From Ulva prolifera (taxonomy: Eukaryota > Chlorophyta > Ulvophyceae > Ulvales > Ulvaceae): DNA of 64,000 nucleotides. The notes beneath the pieces were generated by a model. That model was not told the DNA's origin, did not search any database, and saw only the letters and a program-made list of their open reading frames with translations. The position numbers and the translations under genes were made by a program. Shown one piece after another: positions 22,504-33,640 of this stretch. The stretch is from positions 1,247,713-1,311,712 of the forward strand of contig CM041201.1 in NCBI GenBank assembly GCA_023078555.1, read 5' to 3'. Each line of letters opens with the position of its first letter. Position 1 is the stretch's first letter.

Positions 22504-23531
22504 GCTGGGGGCGGCGGTGGCAGCGGGATGACGTGACGTGTTGCACTACACTGATCGAGCAAGTGAGAATCTAGTCTGAGCCTGGAGGTGTGCCTCGGGT
22601 GCTAGCAGATGGCACTGGGTGGCATGACGAGCCGTGATGCGGCTACACCGGGCTGCGATGGGCCGTGGGGGGGGGGGGGGGGGCTGAACCCCATATGCGA
22701 GGAGGAAATATGGGGGAGTCAAGCCAGTGGAGATGTGCCACACTGGTGGTGAGAAGATGGTCACGGGATGATTCTCTCAGGAAGGTTGGCGGGGCTGGGC
22801 TTGGTGACATCACTCTCGCCATCCACTGTGGAGTGGCCAGATGCGTCTGACTGTTTCACGTGCCACAATCCTCTGCTTGCACTGAAGCGGCAGGGAGGAG
22901 GTGTGAGGGTATGTTTTTTGTGTTGTTGACATGTGATTACCGTCTCTGTAAGAGCGAAAGTGTCCGCAAGCCAGGTTATGTTTGCTGCATCAACGTGCAG
23001 CCGGATCTTGCCGCTCTTCCCTGCGATATCAACAGCTCAGTCAGTTGTTGTACCTCCTGGTGGCGGGCATGGCGCTGCCTCGCACACAGTGAGAGTGAAG
23101 GGGCTGAGTTGATGCAAGCTTGGGCGGTGTGCGATGGCGGGTGGGATGCTGGAGCTACCGCGTAGCGTCCTACGCGCAGCTACGGCGACTCCTTCAGATC
23201 GTAGTGTGCATCCGAATTCGGTTCAGCCCGCACAAGTCGTCCTCAAGAGACATCGGCATGCATCTGCGTGGTCCATGCATGCTTGATTTTCGCTCGTTGG
23301 GTGGTTCTCGACAGACAAAGCCGAATCGACGGGTGCACGCAAACAAGGGCTCATCTCTGACTATGTCTTCGCATGTCGAGGCCAGGCATAGAATGCTATA
23401 CGCATGCCACGTTCCTGTAGTGCAAAAAGTCTTGTAGCACCACGTGTGTGGACCACCTCGGCAACTGCTCGACCGATCAGCGATCTCTTACTGCGAGATC
23501 GCCTGCATAGGTAAATAAATCGAATTTTAAG
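22504..23531. other. Spacer with a G17 run
   Basis: Between the Mpv17 gene and the dehydrogenase. Holds an uninterrupted run of 17 G at 22667-22683. No exon recognised on either strand. Confidence 0.5.
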
Positions 23532-26500
23532 ATGCCTCTGTCGATTGCGGGCAAGCTGGTGCTAATCACCGGCGCCAGTAGCGGCATCGGTGCAGCCTGT
23601 GCTGAGGCGTTCGCTGCCCAGGCATGCAACCTGATTCTGATCGCGCGGCGAGAGCAGCGGCTGAAGGATTTAAAGGAGAAGATTGAGGCAGAATACAAGG
23701 TGTAGCTTGCCACATGGCTTTGACTGACTGGAATGGTCAGCAGTTCTCTTCAGGAATGACTAGGGCTGGCCCCAAGGGGTATATTGGGTTCCATATACCG
23801 GTATAAGGGTATATATTCTTATACCCAGGGTATACAGGTATAAGATAAAGGTATAATGAACGTTTTCGAGTATAGAGACGCGATGAAACATCTGATCACA
23901 GAAACAATTAGATATTCAGAAAGCCCTTGTTCTTGTGATATCTGCTGATACTGAAAGTATTCATTTCAGGTTTATAGGCGCTGTGTAGGCATTGTTGAGT
24001 GTTTCAGGTTAGGGTGGAAAAACACTCAATGCCTTACTCACTTTCCAAGATTGACTGCAATTCGCTCAGAAAGTTACAGAGCAAGCTTTTTATATTGTTG
24101 GAATCGAGTTAAACAGTACTTTCCGATGATATAAGTCACATAATTAACAGATGATGTGGGTGATGGCCAAGATGGTTTCCCAGCAGACCCTGTTTTCAGC
24201 ACCTCTCAGCTCGTTCATAGCCCAAGCACACCCCGTTTGCAACCCATTTACAGCCCGTTCAGCCGGATCATCTATTCTTGCTCTATAGTGCTCAGCAACA
24301 AGTCGAAGTCTTCCATGCTAGCTTCATGAGCACGTGAATTGAAGCAATACGTTATCATTTTTCTAGCTCGCTCAAGGGACATGGCATTCCTAGCAGCAGT
24401 ATGTATATCGGGACTATAGCAGTATATATATACATACTGAGAGTATGGCAAGATATATGTGTCCGATCTGTGCGTGTCGGACACTCAGCTCGCTCTGGAC
24501 AGCGCACCATGCGATCGATGCTACTGGCCGTAGTCCACGTACACAACAACCAGAAGCACACAAATGGCATAAGTCGTTACAATTAACGCACGAGGGCTCA
24601 CTTGACTTCGCAGCTGTTCTTTTAACCTGAGCTGCGCGACGCGTGCCCGAGTGTGTGGTCATTCGCTTGACACTTTGACAGGCTGCCGAGCTGACAACCT
24701 TGCCCACATGACTGCATACTAAATTGCACGCGTGTGTGCGGACACTTGGGACCTCTACAACGCTCAGCCTGGTCCAAGCCGATCCAGGCTTCGCTTTGGA
24801 CGACAGGACTGTCAGTATGTTACGCACAACTTACGAAGACGACAAAGCCACATTGTTGAACTGAAGTGCGGACCGCGGATCGTTTTCAGTCTCCTCTGTG
24901 CAATCCCTGACGACTAGAACGGACGTTTATCGTGCCTGATGTCACAGTAACGCATGGAGTCGCCTCCAGCACACATCCACACATATTTAATGCACTGGTA
25001 GGCTACGTAGTCCCACTATACCCCCGTTGCTGTGGGAATAATGTTCTGCAAGGGTATATCACAGCCTGAATATACCCCTCTCAAGGGTATACCGACATAT
25101 CGAGGTTATACCCCTTATTCTGTTGATTTTGAACTTATACCGGTATATATACCCTATACCCATATACCGGTATAAACCCTTATACCGGTATAGGCCAGCC
25201 CTAGGAATGACCCATCGCATTTACCCGTTGAGCTGAACCTCTGACTGCGTGTCTCAGGCGTGGCCTACCACATCGCATCAGTCTGACATGTACAGCATGC
25301 AGGTCAATGTTGTGACCCTCGTCAAAGACATGTCAGATGTTGCCGCTGTCAAGAGCACGCTTGATGAGTTGCCAGTGGACTGCAGAGAGGTTGACATCCT
25401 CTTGAACAATGCGGGGCTGGCACTCGGCGTTGCCGCAGGCCACGAAGCCAGCATGGAGGTATGAGTCGCTGCCTGCCACTCCCTGTATTCCTATGCACGT
25501 AGGGGTCCCTCAGCGGGCCTGTGGTGTGTATTAGTGCAGCCATGCTACCCAGCTAGCATGCTTCATGTGTTGACCTCAACGTCACCACCTAAACATCTAC
25601 GAGACTACGCATGTATCATATTGCGAATCTGCAATGTTGCTTCACGTGGCTCCATGGGTTAGGAAGTTCCCGAGAATGGCTTCATATTCAACCGACACCG
25701 TGGAAACATACGTCTCACATGTCTTTGCATACACGATGAAAATGTGACCAATCGTCCAGTCGTTGAGACACAAGCCTCCGCATGCTACTGACAACTCTGC
25801 TTGCACTTGCTTTACTCGCAAGTGGAGTGCTATCTCCGTCGTGTACAGCCTATCACAGACATACATGCTTCTCGATCTGTAGCCTTCCCATTGTGCAGGA
25901 GACTCGCTTTCTGAGCTTGTGAACTTCAGCAAACGAGCCATGTAGCTTCACAGACGTCTGCGCATGCAGGACTGCCAACAGATGGTCAACACGAACATCC
26001 TCGGCGTGATGGCGATGACCCAGCTCATCGTGCCCGGCATGGTGCAACGTGGAGGGGGCCACGTGTTCATGATGTCCTCCATTGCAGCCCACGAAGCATA
26101 CTCTGGTGGAGCCATCTACTGTGCCACAAAGCATGCTGTTCAGGCATACACCGACTCGCTTCGCCACGACCTGATCGCCACTCCGGTACGCCACTCTACG
26201 CTTTGTCTGTGCAGTGAGCACCATCGATATCAGTGTAGCTGTTCCGTCAATTCCCAAAGTTCTGATCTGTCTTCATGCGTGTGTCAGAGCTGCTGTTTAA
26301 GCTGCACCGAATCGCGTATGCGCAGGCTGTGCCCTTCTCCTTCCCCTTGGTCTGACTTGAACCATCACAATGGTTGACGAAGCTGGGCAGCTCATTGCTC
26401 ATGCTTCTCGATCTCTCACACCACGTCTCGCCCCAAAACGCACTCCCGCGTCTACCCCAAGCCGGTCACTCAGTCCTCGTTCGTTTGTGTGTGCGTCTTC

Positions 26501-27923
26501 AGTTTTGATGCACAAACAGTGAACACAAGCATTTGATGGTACCGCACTTGATTACAAGGATCGCCAAATCAACCAGCGTCACATGGGGTCTAGGTCTAGA
26601 ACCGTTTTCCATTGTTGCATCAGTCACCCCGAAAAATCATGTTTTGGTATACCTAACTGCGTACCCAGAAAACCCAGCGTTGCACATGACATGTCGGGGC
26701 ATTGAATTAAGTATGGTACGCCTAAGTACCTATGCTACAGGTGAGGGTGACTGCTATCAGCCCAGGCGCAGTGAAGACCGAGTTCAGCGTCGTCCGGTTC
26801 TCGGGGGATGAGCAGAAGGCAGATGCAGTGTACGCCGGGATCGAGCCCTTGACGGGGCCCGACATCGCAGAAGACGTCATCTATGCCGCCACGAGGTGAG
26901 CCGCCGCATGAGCCTGCTGCCAGACGTAGTGTACTTTTCCTGAAGCCGTATGATGGCTCTGGGAGGCAATCTCTAGGTAGCTCAATGGCCTGTTTTAAGA
27001 TCAGGTCAGCCGTTAATGTACGATTGGGCCATTCAACATCAATGGCCTGCCTGGTCCTGCCTGCCTGGTCTTGCCTCACAAACTCAACACATGGGATCTG
27101 TGTGCCAAGTACTTTTGGCGCGATTCACTGCTGATGTGTGTCTTTGGCGATGGCCACGTTGGCCTGTGGCCATGAGCAAGCAGCCTTAGCAGTGACCTGA
27201 TACTTGCATGACTGAACTTCGTGGTGGTGTGTGCTTGTTGGCTGCTCAGGGAGACAGCGGGCTCGCTTAAGTCACCTGGCAGCAGAGTTCAGGTTCGTCA
27301 ACATGGCCTTTGGGGAGGCAATGCGCTGCCTGATCCTCCGGCCTTTGTTGTGGGCACAGAGCAGCTCTGTCACAAAGATCCTCTGAGAAACTATGCAAGC
27401 ATCGAGATGGCATTTGGAATGCAGAAATAGCGCGCAGATCATTCCACAGCGATGCAGACGCGTGCCAGGATTCGCAAGCGCGATTGTGATAGCCCTATGT
27501 CGACTGTCCATTAGTCGACATCACAAACGGTAGCCAGAATCACACATGAGGTCACGCCAGCATGCTGAGCCTGACTTGCGGCAGGGGCAACTGCTCTCGG
27601 AGCCGTGCTGATGATTTCAGCTGTCACATTGCCACTCTGCGCTGAACGACACAAACATTCAGGCCTGCGCTTCCAGTCCACCATCTACGCTATCAAGCCC
27701 TGATCTGTGTCAGTGATATCTGCAGCCACAGACACAGGCAGCTTCTGCAGCTGCCATGCATGTACCTGAGCTACCTCTCCTGGCTTGCTGGAGCGTGTAT
27801 CTCCGACTCTGTAGAGCAGCCAACACACAGCTGCTGTGCAGGCCCAAGCATGTGCAAGTCGCGGAGATCCTCACACTGGCGACCTACCAGAGTGGAGCGA
27901 AGAACCTGGCGAGGGTGCTTTGA
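23532..27923 (+). CDS. Short-chain dehydrogenase/reductase (YdfG-like)
   Basis: Classical SDR oxidoreductase resembling the NADP-dependent 3-hydroxy acid / serine dehydrogenases of the YdfG group. Exons 23532-23699, 25303-25458, 25970-26185, 26741-26895 and 27842-27923; 258 aa, the usual length. Motifs are TGASSGIG (cofactor Gly motif), NNAG, the catalytic Ser in [14 protein letters not shown], the YCATK Tyr/Lys pair, and SPGAVKTEF. The C-terminus ([16 protein letters not shown]) fits the YdfG type. Exon 1 encodes only 56 residues and exon 5 only 26. Intron 1 (23700-25302) owes about 1.45 kb of its length to an inserted transposon. The substrate cannot be read from sequence. No targeting leader is visible, so it is probably cytosolic. 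Confidence 0.93.
23761..25203. mobile_element. hAT-like non-autonomous transposon, 1,443 bp
   Basis: Flanked by a perfect 8-bp target duplication GGAATGAC (23753-23760 and 25204-25211). Ends are an exact 11-bp inverted repeat, TAGGGCTGGCC at the left and GGCCAGCCCTA at the right. Inside both ends are several copies of the palindrome TATACCGGTATA in a TA-rich setting. An 8-bp duplication with TAGGG termini is typical of the hAT superfamily. No frame resembles a transposase, so the element must rely on one encoded elsewhere. It lies in intron 1 of the dehydrogenase gene. The perfect duplication points to a fairly recent insertion. Confidence 0.93.
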
Positions 27924-28592
27924 GAGGTCCACGAGCGTTGTTGTCTGCGGGTCACATAGGAGGTGCTCTGGCTCAAGCAGCTGATACACTTGGGCCCTTG
28001 GAGCGCTCTGAAGGTCGTTGTCCCTGTGTGGTCACCAGAGAATTGCCAACATGGATTAATCACTCATAGTCAGCTGATGCAGGACAGTACACGAAGCAGG
28101 AGCTCTGCCTGTATGCGCAGAATTAGCACGATTTGATGGCAGTGTGTCTTTGGAAAAAACTATTGTATAGAGCGTGTAACATCTTTCCGGGACTACTTGA
28201 CTTCACCAGATGCTGTGGCCGCTTGGTGCTGACATGTGCAGTGGAAGGAATGTGGATCTAGACGAGACCTAGCATATGCCAAAAGCACCTAAGTATCATC
28301 TTTGATAATTATCTTGCAGAATTGTGCTGCACGATGTGGACATGTATCCTTGGATGGAGGTCCATTTTTCAACCATTTCGGGGGAGCACATTGCCTGCGG
28401 CATCGTACACGGGGAGACGCGACCAAAGCCGTGGCCCACCGCTGTAATGCTCTGCATCAACCTTACATGAAGGCCAAAGCCGACATTTTACGGGCACCCA
28501 TGGATCCACACTTAGCATGAAGGACACCCGCTGCCTAGCATTCCCTTGAGCGATTCGTCTTCTTCTCCAGACACCCGCTGATCGGCTGCACA
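27924..28592. other. Spacer upstream of SWC5
   Basis: Nothing recognisable on either strand. It should include the 3' end of the dehydrogenase gene and the SWC5 promoter. Confidence 0.5.
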
Positions 28593-30909
28593 ATGGCGTC
28601 CCTGCTCAACGCTGATCTTCCATCAGAAGATGAAATGGATGAAGACTTTGATCCTGATGCAGAAGATCCGGCCAAACCAGCCAAGAAGTCCAAGACCGCT
28701 GCGGCAGGTGTATCCAGGCGCGTTGTTTGACTCTCACATCGCTACATCACCACCATATGCGTTATATATTACTGCGGTAGTGTATATATGTTGTTGCGAT
28801 GCCCGACCTGTGGTGAATGCCTGTCCTGCCCTGCTGTCAACGTACTCTAGTGCAGGAGAGGCCTGGCAGGGTCAGGGCAGCCCAGTAGAACATATGACGC
28901 AATGGAAGACGTCAACAAAGCAGCTGACAACAAAAGGAAGGCCAACGCTGCGAACTTATTCGCCCAGCTGAAGTCGAAGTCCGATGAGAGACAGGCTCAT
29001 GGTGTCAAACCCACTGCTGCGGCCCGTGTGGCTCCACGCCAAGTCCCTACTCCAGCAGTCTCCGCCCAGAACATCCAAATACTTGCCACTAATAAGCGTC
29101 CTATGCACGATCCAGATGCGGTGTGGCCCCACAACCTTGCACATGCGTTTCAGGCCAGCACGGCTTGCAGACAGCGCCCCAATCCAGTGCTTTGTGTGTA
29201 TTTTCTGCGCCGGCCCATGCCTCACCTGCTGTGCCTGTGCTGCAGTACTGGATGCAAGCGCTCGGCATGGCACCCCCTCGGAAAAAGCGCCAGGCTTCAG
29301 CAGACCTGGTGGAGCGCATCCTGCGGGATGCCACACATGGCACCACCCCCCCTGCCACGCCACTCGCACAACAGCCCCAAGCGTACTCCACACTGCAAGC
29401 ACCGCAGACACACGTTGCATCTCACCCTCACCCGGACGCCGCTGATATGGGCAATGAGAATGCGCCAAGTGAGGCTGCACCTCAGGCGTCCCCAGCACAC
29501 CCCCCACCAGCCGAGCCCCCTGCAAGTTCGGCAGCCGCGGCAGCTGCGGTTGACACACCAGCCTCTGATGGCGACGCAGCAGCTGCTGCAGCGGCGGCGC
29601 TGCAGTCTCTCGAGTCTGGCCACCATCACGCAGATGCTGCGAAACGGGCAGACATGGTGCGGGTGGTGGAAAAGAGGAATTTCGCAGGTCGGGAGGTGGA
29701 GATGGAGCGGGAAGTCCAGGCAGGGTCCAAGGCGGCACAGGTGGCACAAGACCGGGCTGCAGCGGCATCTAATAAGTCGGGGCTAGATGCGGCCCTGGCA
29801 AACATAACCGGTGTGCCCACGGCTGTCCCCAACACGGCTTGTTCTGCACGACCATGGTACTGTGAGTCATGGTGTATGACCAACACGCCAGTTGTTGCAG
29901 CATGTGCGCGGCTGCTGCTGAGGTAGTGACTGTTTCCGCCTGTGTCTTCGCATCAGTGTTGGGTCATTGCGCCCGATCACATAGAACAACTCCGAATGTC
30001 CAGGTCTAGTTTTTGGGTGGCAGCCCTGAAAATGCTGTAAAGCGACCCAACACCGCTTTGCGTCCCTGACCTGTAGAGCAAACATGCTTGGCACCGTTTG
30101 CCCAGGCACCTGACCTGCATGATGACCTGTACTGCTGCATTCAATGCTTATCCAATGTGTTCTCCGTAGACTACGACGAAGCAGTACAGGTGGGCACTGC
30201 AACCTGCGGCTGTGTTTGTTTGGATCAGTAACCTCCGGCGTGCTACAGTGCGCATCGGCCCCGCTAGCTGTGCACCGCACATCGCCACAAATCGAACATG
30301 TAAAGTAAAGTCAAGTAAATCTAAATTTACTGAGCCGTATCCTATTGGACATTGACAACTCCGAATTAACGGGACCAGATACGCCGCATACATGTGTTTT
30401 CAATGCAGAGATGGAAAGGCTGGCTGTGTACCAGGCACACCGGCTGCATCAGGTGACTGGTTGCGCAAGGACAACTTATGTGCGTTGGGGCAGCTTGTAC
30501 AGATGCAGGCTGATCTGATAGTCAAGGTCTTGCTTTCGGGTCAGTACTTGCGATGTCGCGCTCTGTCTTGTTTGTTAAGGCATTTTGCTGGCGGCTTAAT
30601 GACTGCGTCACGGTACATGTCCATTGATTTGCGCGGCTTCATTGTATGAGATATACCCTTGAGTTGGTGGCATACCATGACATTGGTGCAGGGCCAAAGA
30701 AAGCAAATCTGATTGACAAATCAGCAGACGACTGGAAGGGATTCAAGGATTCGAACTCTGAAGTAAAGGATGAGCTAAACTTGCACGGTAAATCATCTGA
30801 CAAGTACCTAGAGAAGCAGGCGTTCCTGAAAAAGGCAGAGCTGACAGAGTATGAGAAGCAACGAGATGCGAGGCTGCAGTCAGACATGCGAGCAAGAGGC
30901 CGGCTATGA
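28593..30909 (+). CDS. SWC5: SWC5/CFDP1-like protein with BCNT-C domain
   Basis: Subunit of the SWR1-type chromatin remodeller that exchanges H2A for H2A.Z (bucentaur/Craniofacial development protein 1 family). Exons 28593-28707, 28876-29120, 29246-29810 and 30692-30909; 380 aa. The N-terminus is acidic (SEDEMDEDFDPDAED), as in the family. The middle is Ala/Pro/Gln-rich low complexity. The C-terminus carries VEKRNFAGREVEME, SGLDAALANITG, and the BCNT-C core with DKSADDWKGFK, KDELNLHGKSSDKYLEKQ and FLKKAEL. Exon 4 matches best; the exon 2 boundaries are chosen for phase and are less certain. Intron 3 (29811-30691) carries both dispersed repeat families found in this window. Confidence 0.88.
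29954..30055. mobile_element. 102-bp inverted-repeat element, copy 2
   Basis: Second copy of the element at 16667-16769, with GCCCGATCAYATAGAACAA and GGGTGGCAGCCC in common. Termini CAGTGTTGGGTC and GACCCAACACCG pair at 11 of 12 positions. Flanks CTTCGCAT and CTTTGCGT match at 6 of 8, consistent with an aged 8-bp target duplication. It lies in SWC5 intron 3. Confidence 0.85.
30305..30386. repeat. Dispersed ~80-bp repeat, copy 2
   Basis: Partner of 10971-11052, same orientation on the plus strand. Lies in SWC5 intron 3, about 250 bp from the inverted-repeat element. It is sense to SWC5, whereas copy 1 is antisense to its host gene. Confidence 0.85.
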
Positions 30910-31697
30910 GCTGACGCGGCTGCGCCCATGCATGGCGATGTGGAAGTGTCATGTATAGCAAGAACAAAGTCGAAGAGGCAGGTGGCACCGCAGGCATGAC
31001 ATGCCATGTGTGTCTGACACGCGGTGTGATAATTGTCCGTCACACAGCTATCTCAGAGATAGAACACCGGTTTCAAGTGGTCGTTCAGGATGTGTAATAC
31101 ACATGCACGGCCGTATCCGCCCACTGAGTGACTGTTAGTGGTCCTCTAATCATATGCAGACTGTTTGGATTACTTGTGAGCACACACATCCAGGCTGCCC
31201 ACGTCATAATCGCCGTACACAGGGTTCCGAATTGACCTTCACAACCATCACCGTGGCTGGTTCCGCACTGTTCACATGTATGAACATTTATAAGCCCGAG
31301 GAGGCATCAGGCTCCGACTCGGCGAATGAGGTGGGACCATGTGATGCGTCGAAATTCAGAATCGCAGTCGCATGGGGTCATGGTCGCGGTGACACTCTGG
31401 ACGCGGTCATCAGAAATGACAGACACGAACGCCGAAGCCGACAGCTGCATGACGTATAACAGTCCCCTGCAGCTGCGCGTAGCGAGCTACGCACGGTACG
31501 ATCAGCACACGAGAGTTGAAGCCGTCACAATTCTGTTACACGATGCGGCGGAATACGGCCGTGAACTCGACTTGTCAACATGTGATCAAAGCTTCTATAT
31601 GCAGCCGCAGCGGAATCCGTGCGGACATCTGAGCATGCATGCTGCCTTCGCGCCATGTTCCTGTCTGTAGAATTCGAATCGGGAGAGAGCAGCACGT
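30910..31697. other. Spacer between convergent SWC5 and UTP23
   Basis: Holds the 3' ends of both genes. A minus-strand TGTAA at 31536-31540, ~160 nt past the UTP23 stop, is a possible poly(A) signal. No other gene recognised. Confidence 0.45.
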
Positions 31698-33213
31698 CTA
31701 TCTTGGTTCTCCATCATCATGCTGCCGCTTCCTTCGTATTCTCTTCTGATTCGGTCCAGCATCTCTGGCGTCGTGCTTTTGGACTTTGCTTGACTTCTTC
31801 ACGGACAGTGGGTTGGGTGCTGCAGCATGCTTGCGTTGCCACTTCCCCTTTGATTTCGGGGCTGCTGCAGCATCTGCCACGAAGGCTTGCTCATGTTCGC
31901 TGCTCTGCATCTTGGCCTGTAGACAACACGGCCGTGGATGCCAGCAACCCTCAGTGGCAGTTCATGTTCTTAGACAATTGCGGTCTTGGTTCATCCCGCC
32001 AGAACACAGCACAGCACAGCACAGCACATGCGCCTCGCTGCACTACGTGACCCCTTCACTGCGGCAGCTGTGGCCAACTGAACACAAACATGGTGCATTG
32101 ACTGCGTGCATGCCAAACTTGTGGCGTTGTGGTCGGGTTGACCATCTGCCGTTTGAGGAGGGCAGATGCTCTCCCGAAAACACTGAGCGGGGGTAGGATC
32201 AGAGATACAAGCATGCTACGGCCCGTTGCAACTGCTACTCAGTGCAACAGAGTGAAGAGAACATGGTGTTCTTGAGCGCTTAAGACAGGAACACATGCGA
32301 TCCTGCGAAGCGGCAAACATCCATATGTGGCGTGCTTCACAATCATGGCGCACCGTCAATGTGTCGGAAACATGTCCTTTCAGGCTGTCGGACGGCGGCA
32401 GAAGATGCAGCCCTGTGGCACTGGCATATAGGATTGGTACAGCTCTGCTTGCATCCTGCGACGTAGAGAGGCGTTGGTTGTATCGTTTTGTCAGCCGGCG
32501 GCACAGGAGACTTGTGGCATTCTATACTGTCATCTGACCAGCATGGACACACCTCTCTCAGGGTGGTCCAGAGTGTTCTGTCTTGAGTCGCTAGCCACCA
32601 GTGCTGGTCATTTCCATTTTCTGCAGGGAGCTTAAGCAGGAACTCAATACTAGGTTACGCGGTGGTGGCATGCCACTACACACACGTTCACCAATTCGGC
32701 AATCATAAGTACAGGGCAGCGTGACGCCGAACCTACTTGCTTCAAGAGTATCTCATGGGTGGATTCCGTTGGCGCACATGCATCTTTGTGCCGCAAAAAC
32801 TTGCGCGCGAGAGAAACGGCAGCAGAGTACGTCTTGTCCTGTTTCGCCAGGTCTCTGAGCTCGCGCATCGCGCAGCTCGGGACAAACAGCCTGACCTTGC
32901 CACCAAGAAGAGTACTGACCATGTCTTCGAGATTATCATATCTGCATGTCAAACTCAAATCTACACGTGCGAGGCAGCCATCACGATCATCCTTGTGCAG
33001 CGGATGCGCACTTCATCTGAGCCATAGAGTGTATGAAGTTGCCATCCAAGAGCACCTAAATGAGTGTGTTGGCTGTTACCCATTGCGACGCAGGCAGTGT
33101 TGGCTTTTGATCAACGCTGCACGTAGTCGTACTTTGAATGGCTCCCTGAAGCCAAAGTGCAGCTTAAAGTACCGCACGACTCGTTTTGAAGCTTTGAGCT
33201 TTTTCCTACGCAT
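31698..33213 (-). CDS. UTP23: rRNA-processing protein UTP23 (PIN-like)
   Basis: Nucleolar factor of the small-subunit processome, needed for 18S rRNA maturation and release of an snoRNA. Exons 33213-33133, 33055-33012, 32941-32733, 32620-32551, 32444-32354 and 31916-31698; 237 aa, against ~250 in animals. The N-terminus (KKLKASKRVVRYFKLHFGF, then REPFK) is diagnostic. The PIN fold shows VLLDGNF, the acidic MRELRDLA helix and the ATQDRTL strand, followed by VPILYASATG. The basic tail contains PNPLSVKK, the conserved UTP23 tail motif. All introns are GT-AG and all phases close. It is divergent from the AP2 gene, with 427 bp between start codons. RRP9, another processome component, lies 20 kb away. 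Confidence 0.93.
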
Positions 33214-33640
33214 ATCGCGATCGTATCAAGCACAATTTGAAGCTGTCTGTCCCTTTCGTGCAAGGCGTCCGATGGAGATGAGGTCCGCCTTGAATCAAAG
33301 CCACCGTCTTTGGATCCGTGCTGACCAGATTCGGCATAATTCAGGAACATGAGTTTGATGTTGCGGCAATCCATCATGGCTGTCACGTCATGCGACAAGA
33401 GCACCCCGAAAGCGGCGTGCGCTGGCACGGGCGCGTCGGCTCTTTCATGCATGCGGTGTGTTAAAAATATGGCAGGCGTCGGCCCTTGCACAAGGCTTTT
33501 ATCGGCACAACATCACGCCGTAGACACAAACGAGCTCAATGTTGGCGTCTGGTGGATGTGTTTCTGAACTTGTGTGAGCGGGGCACGCATTGAGTCCCGG
33601 TGTAGTCGGGTCGGTCGCCTAGTGGGCCATCAATTGAATC
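33214..33640. promoter_or_regulatory. Shared upstream region of UTP23 and the AP2 gene
   Basis: Only 427 bp separate the two divergent start codons, so both promoters and 5' UTRs must lie here. No clear TATA box is visible. Confidence 0.5.

Noticed and set aside
24414-24827. Remnant BED zinc finger inside the hAT-like element
   Set aside because: A minus-strand frame has [14 protein letters not shown] text, but the Cys/His spacing does not match a BED finger and no transposase follows.
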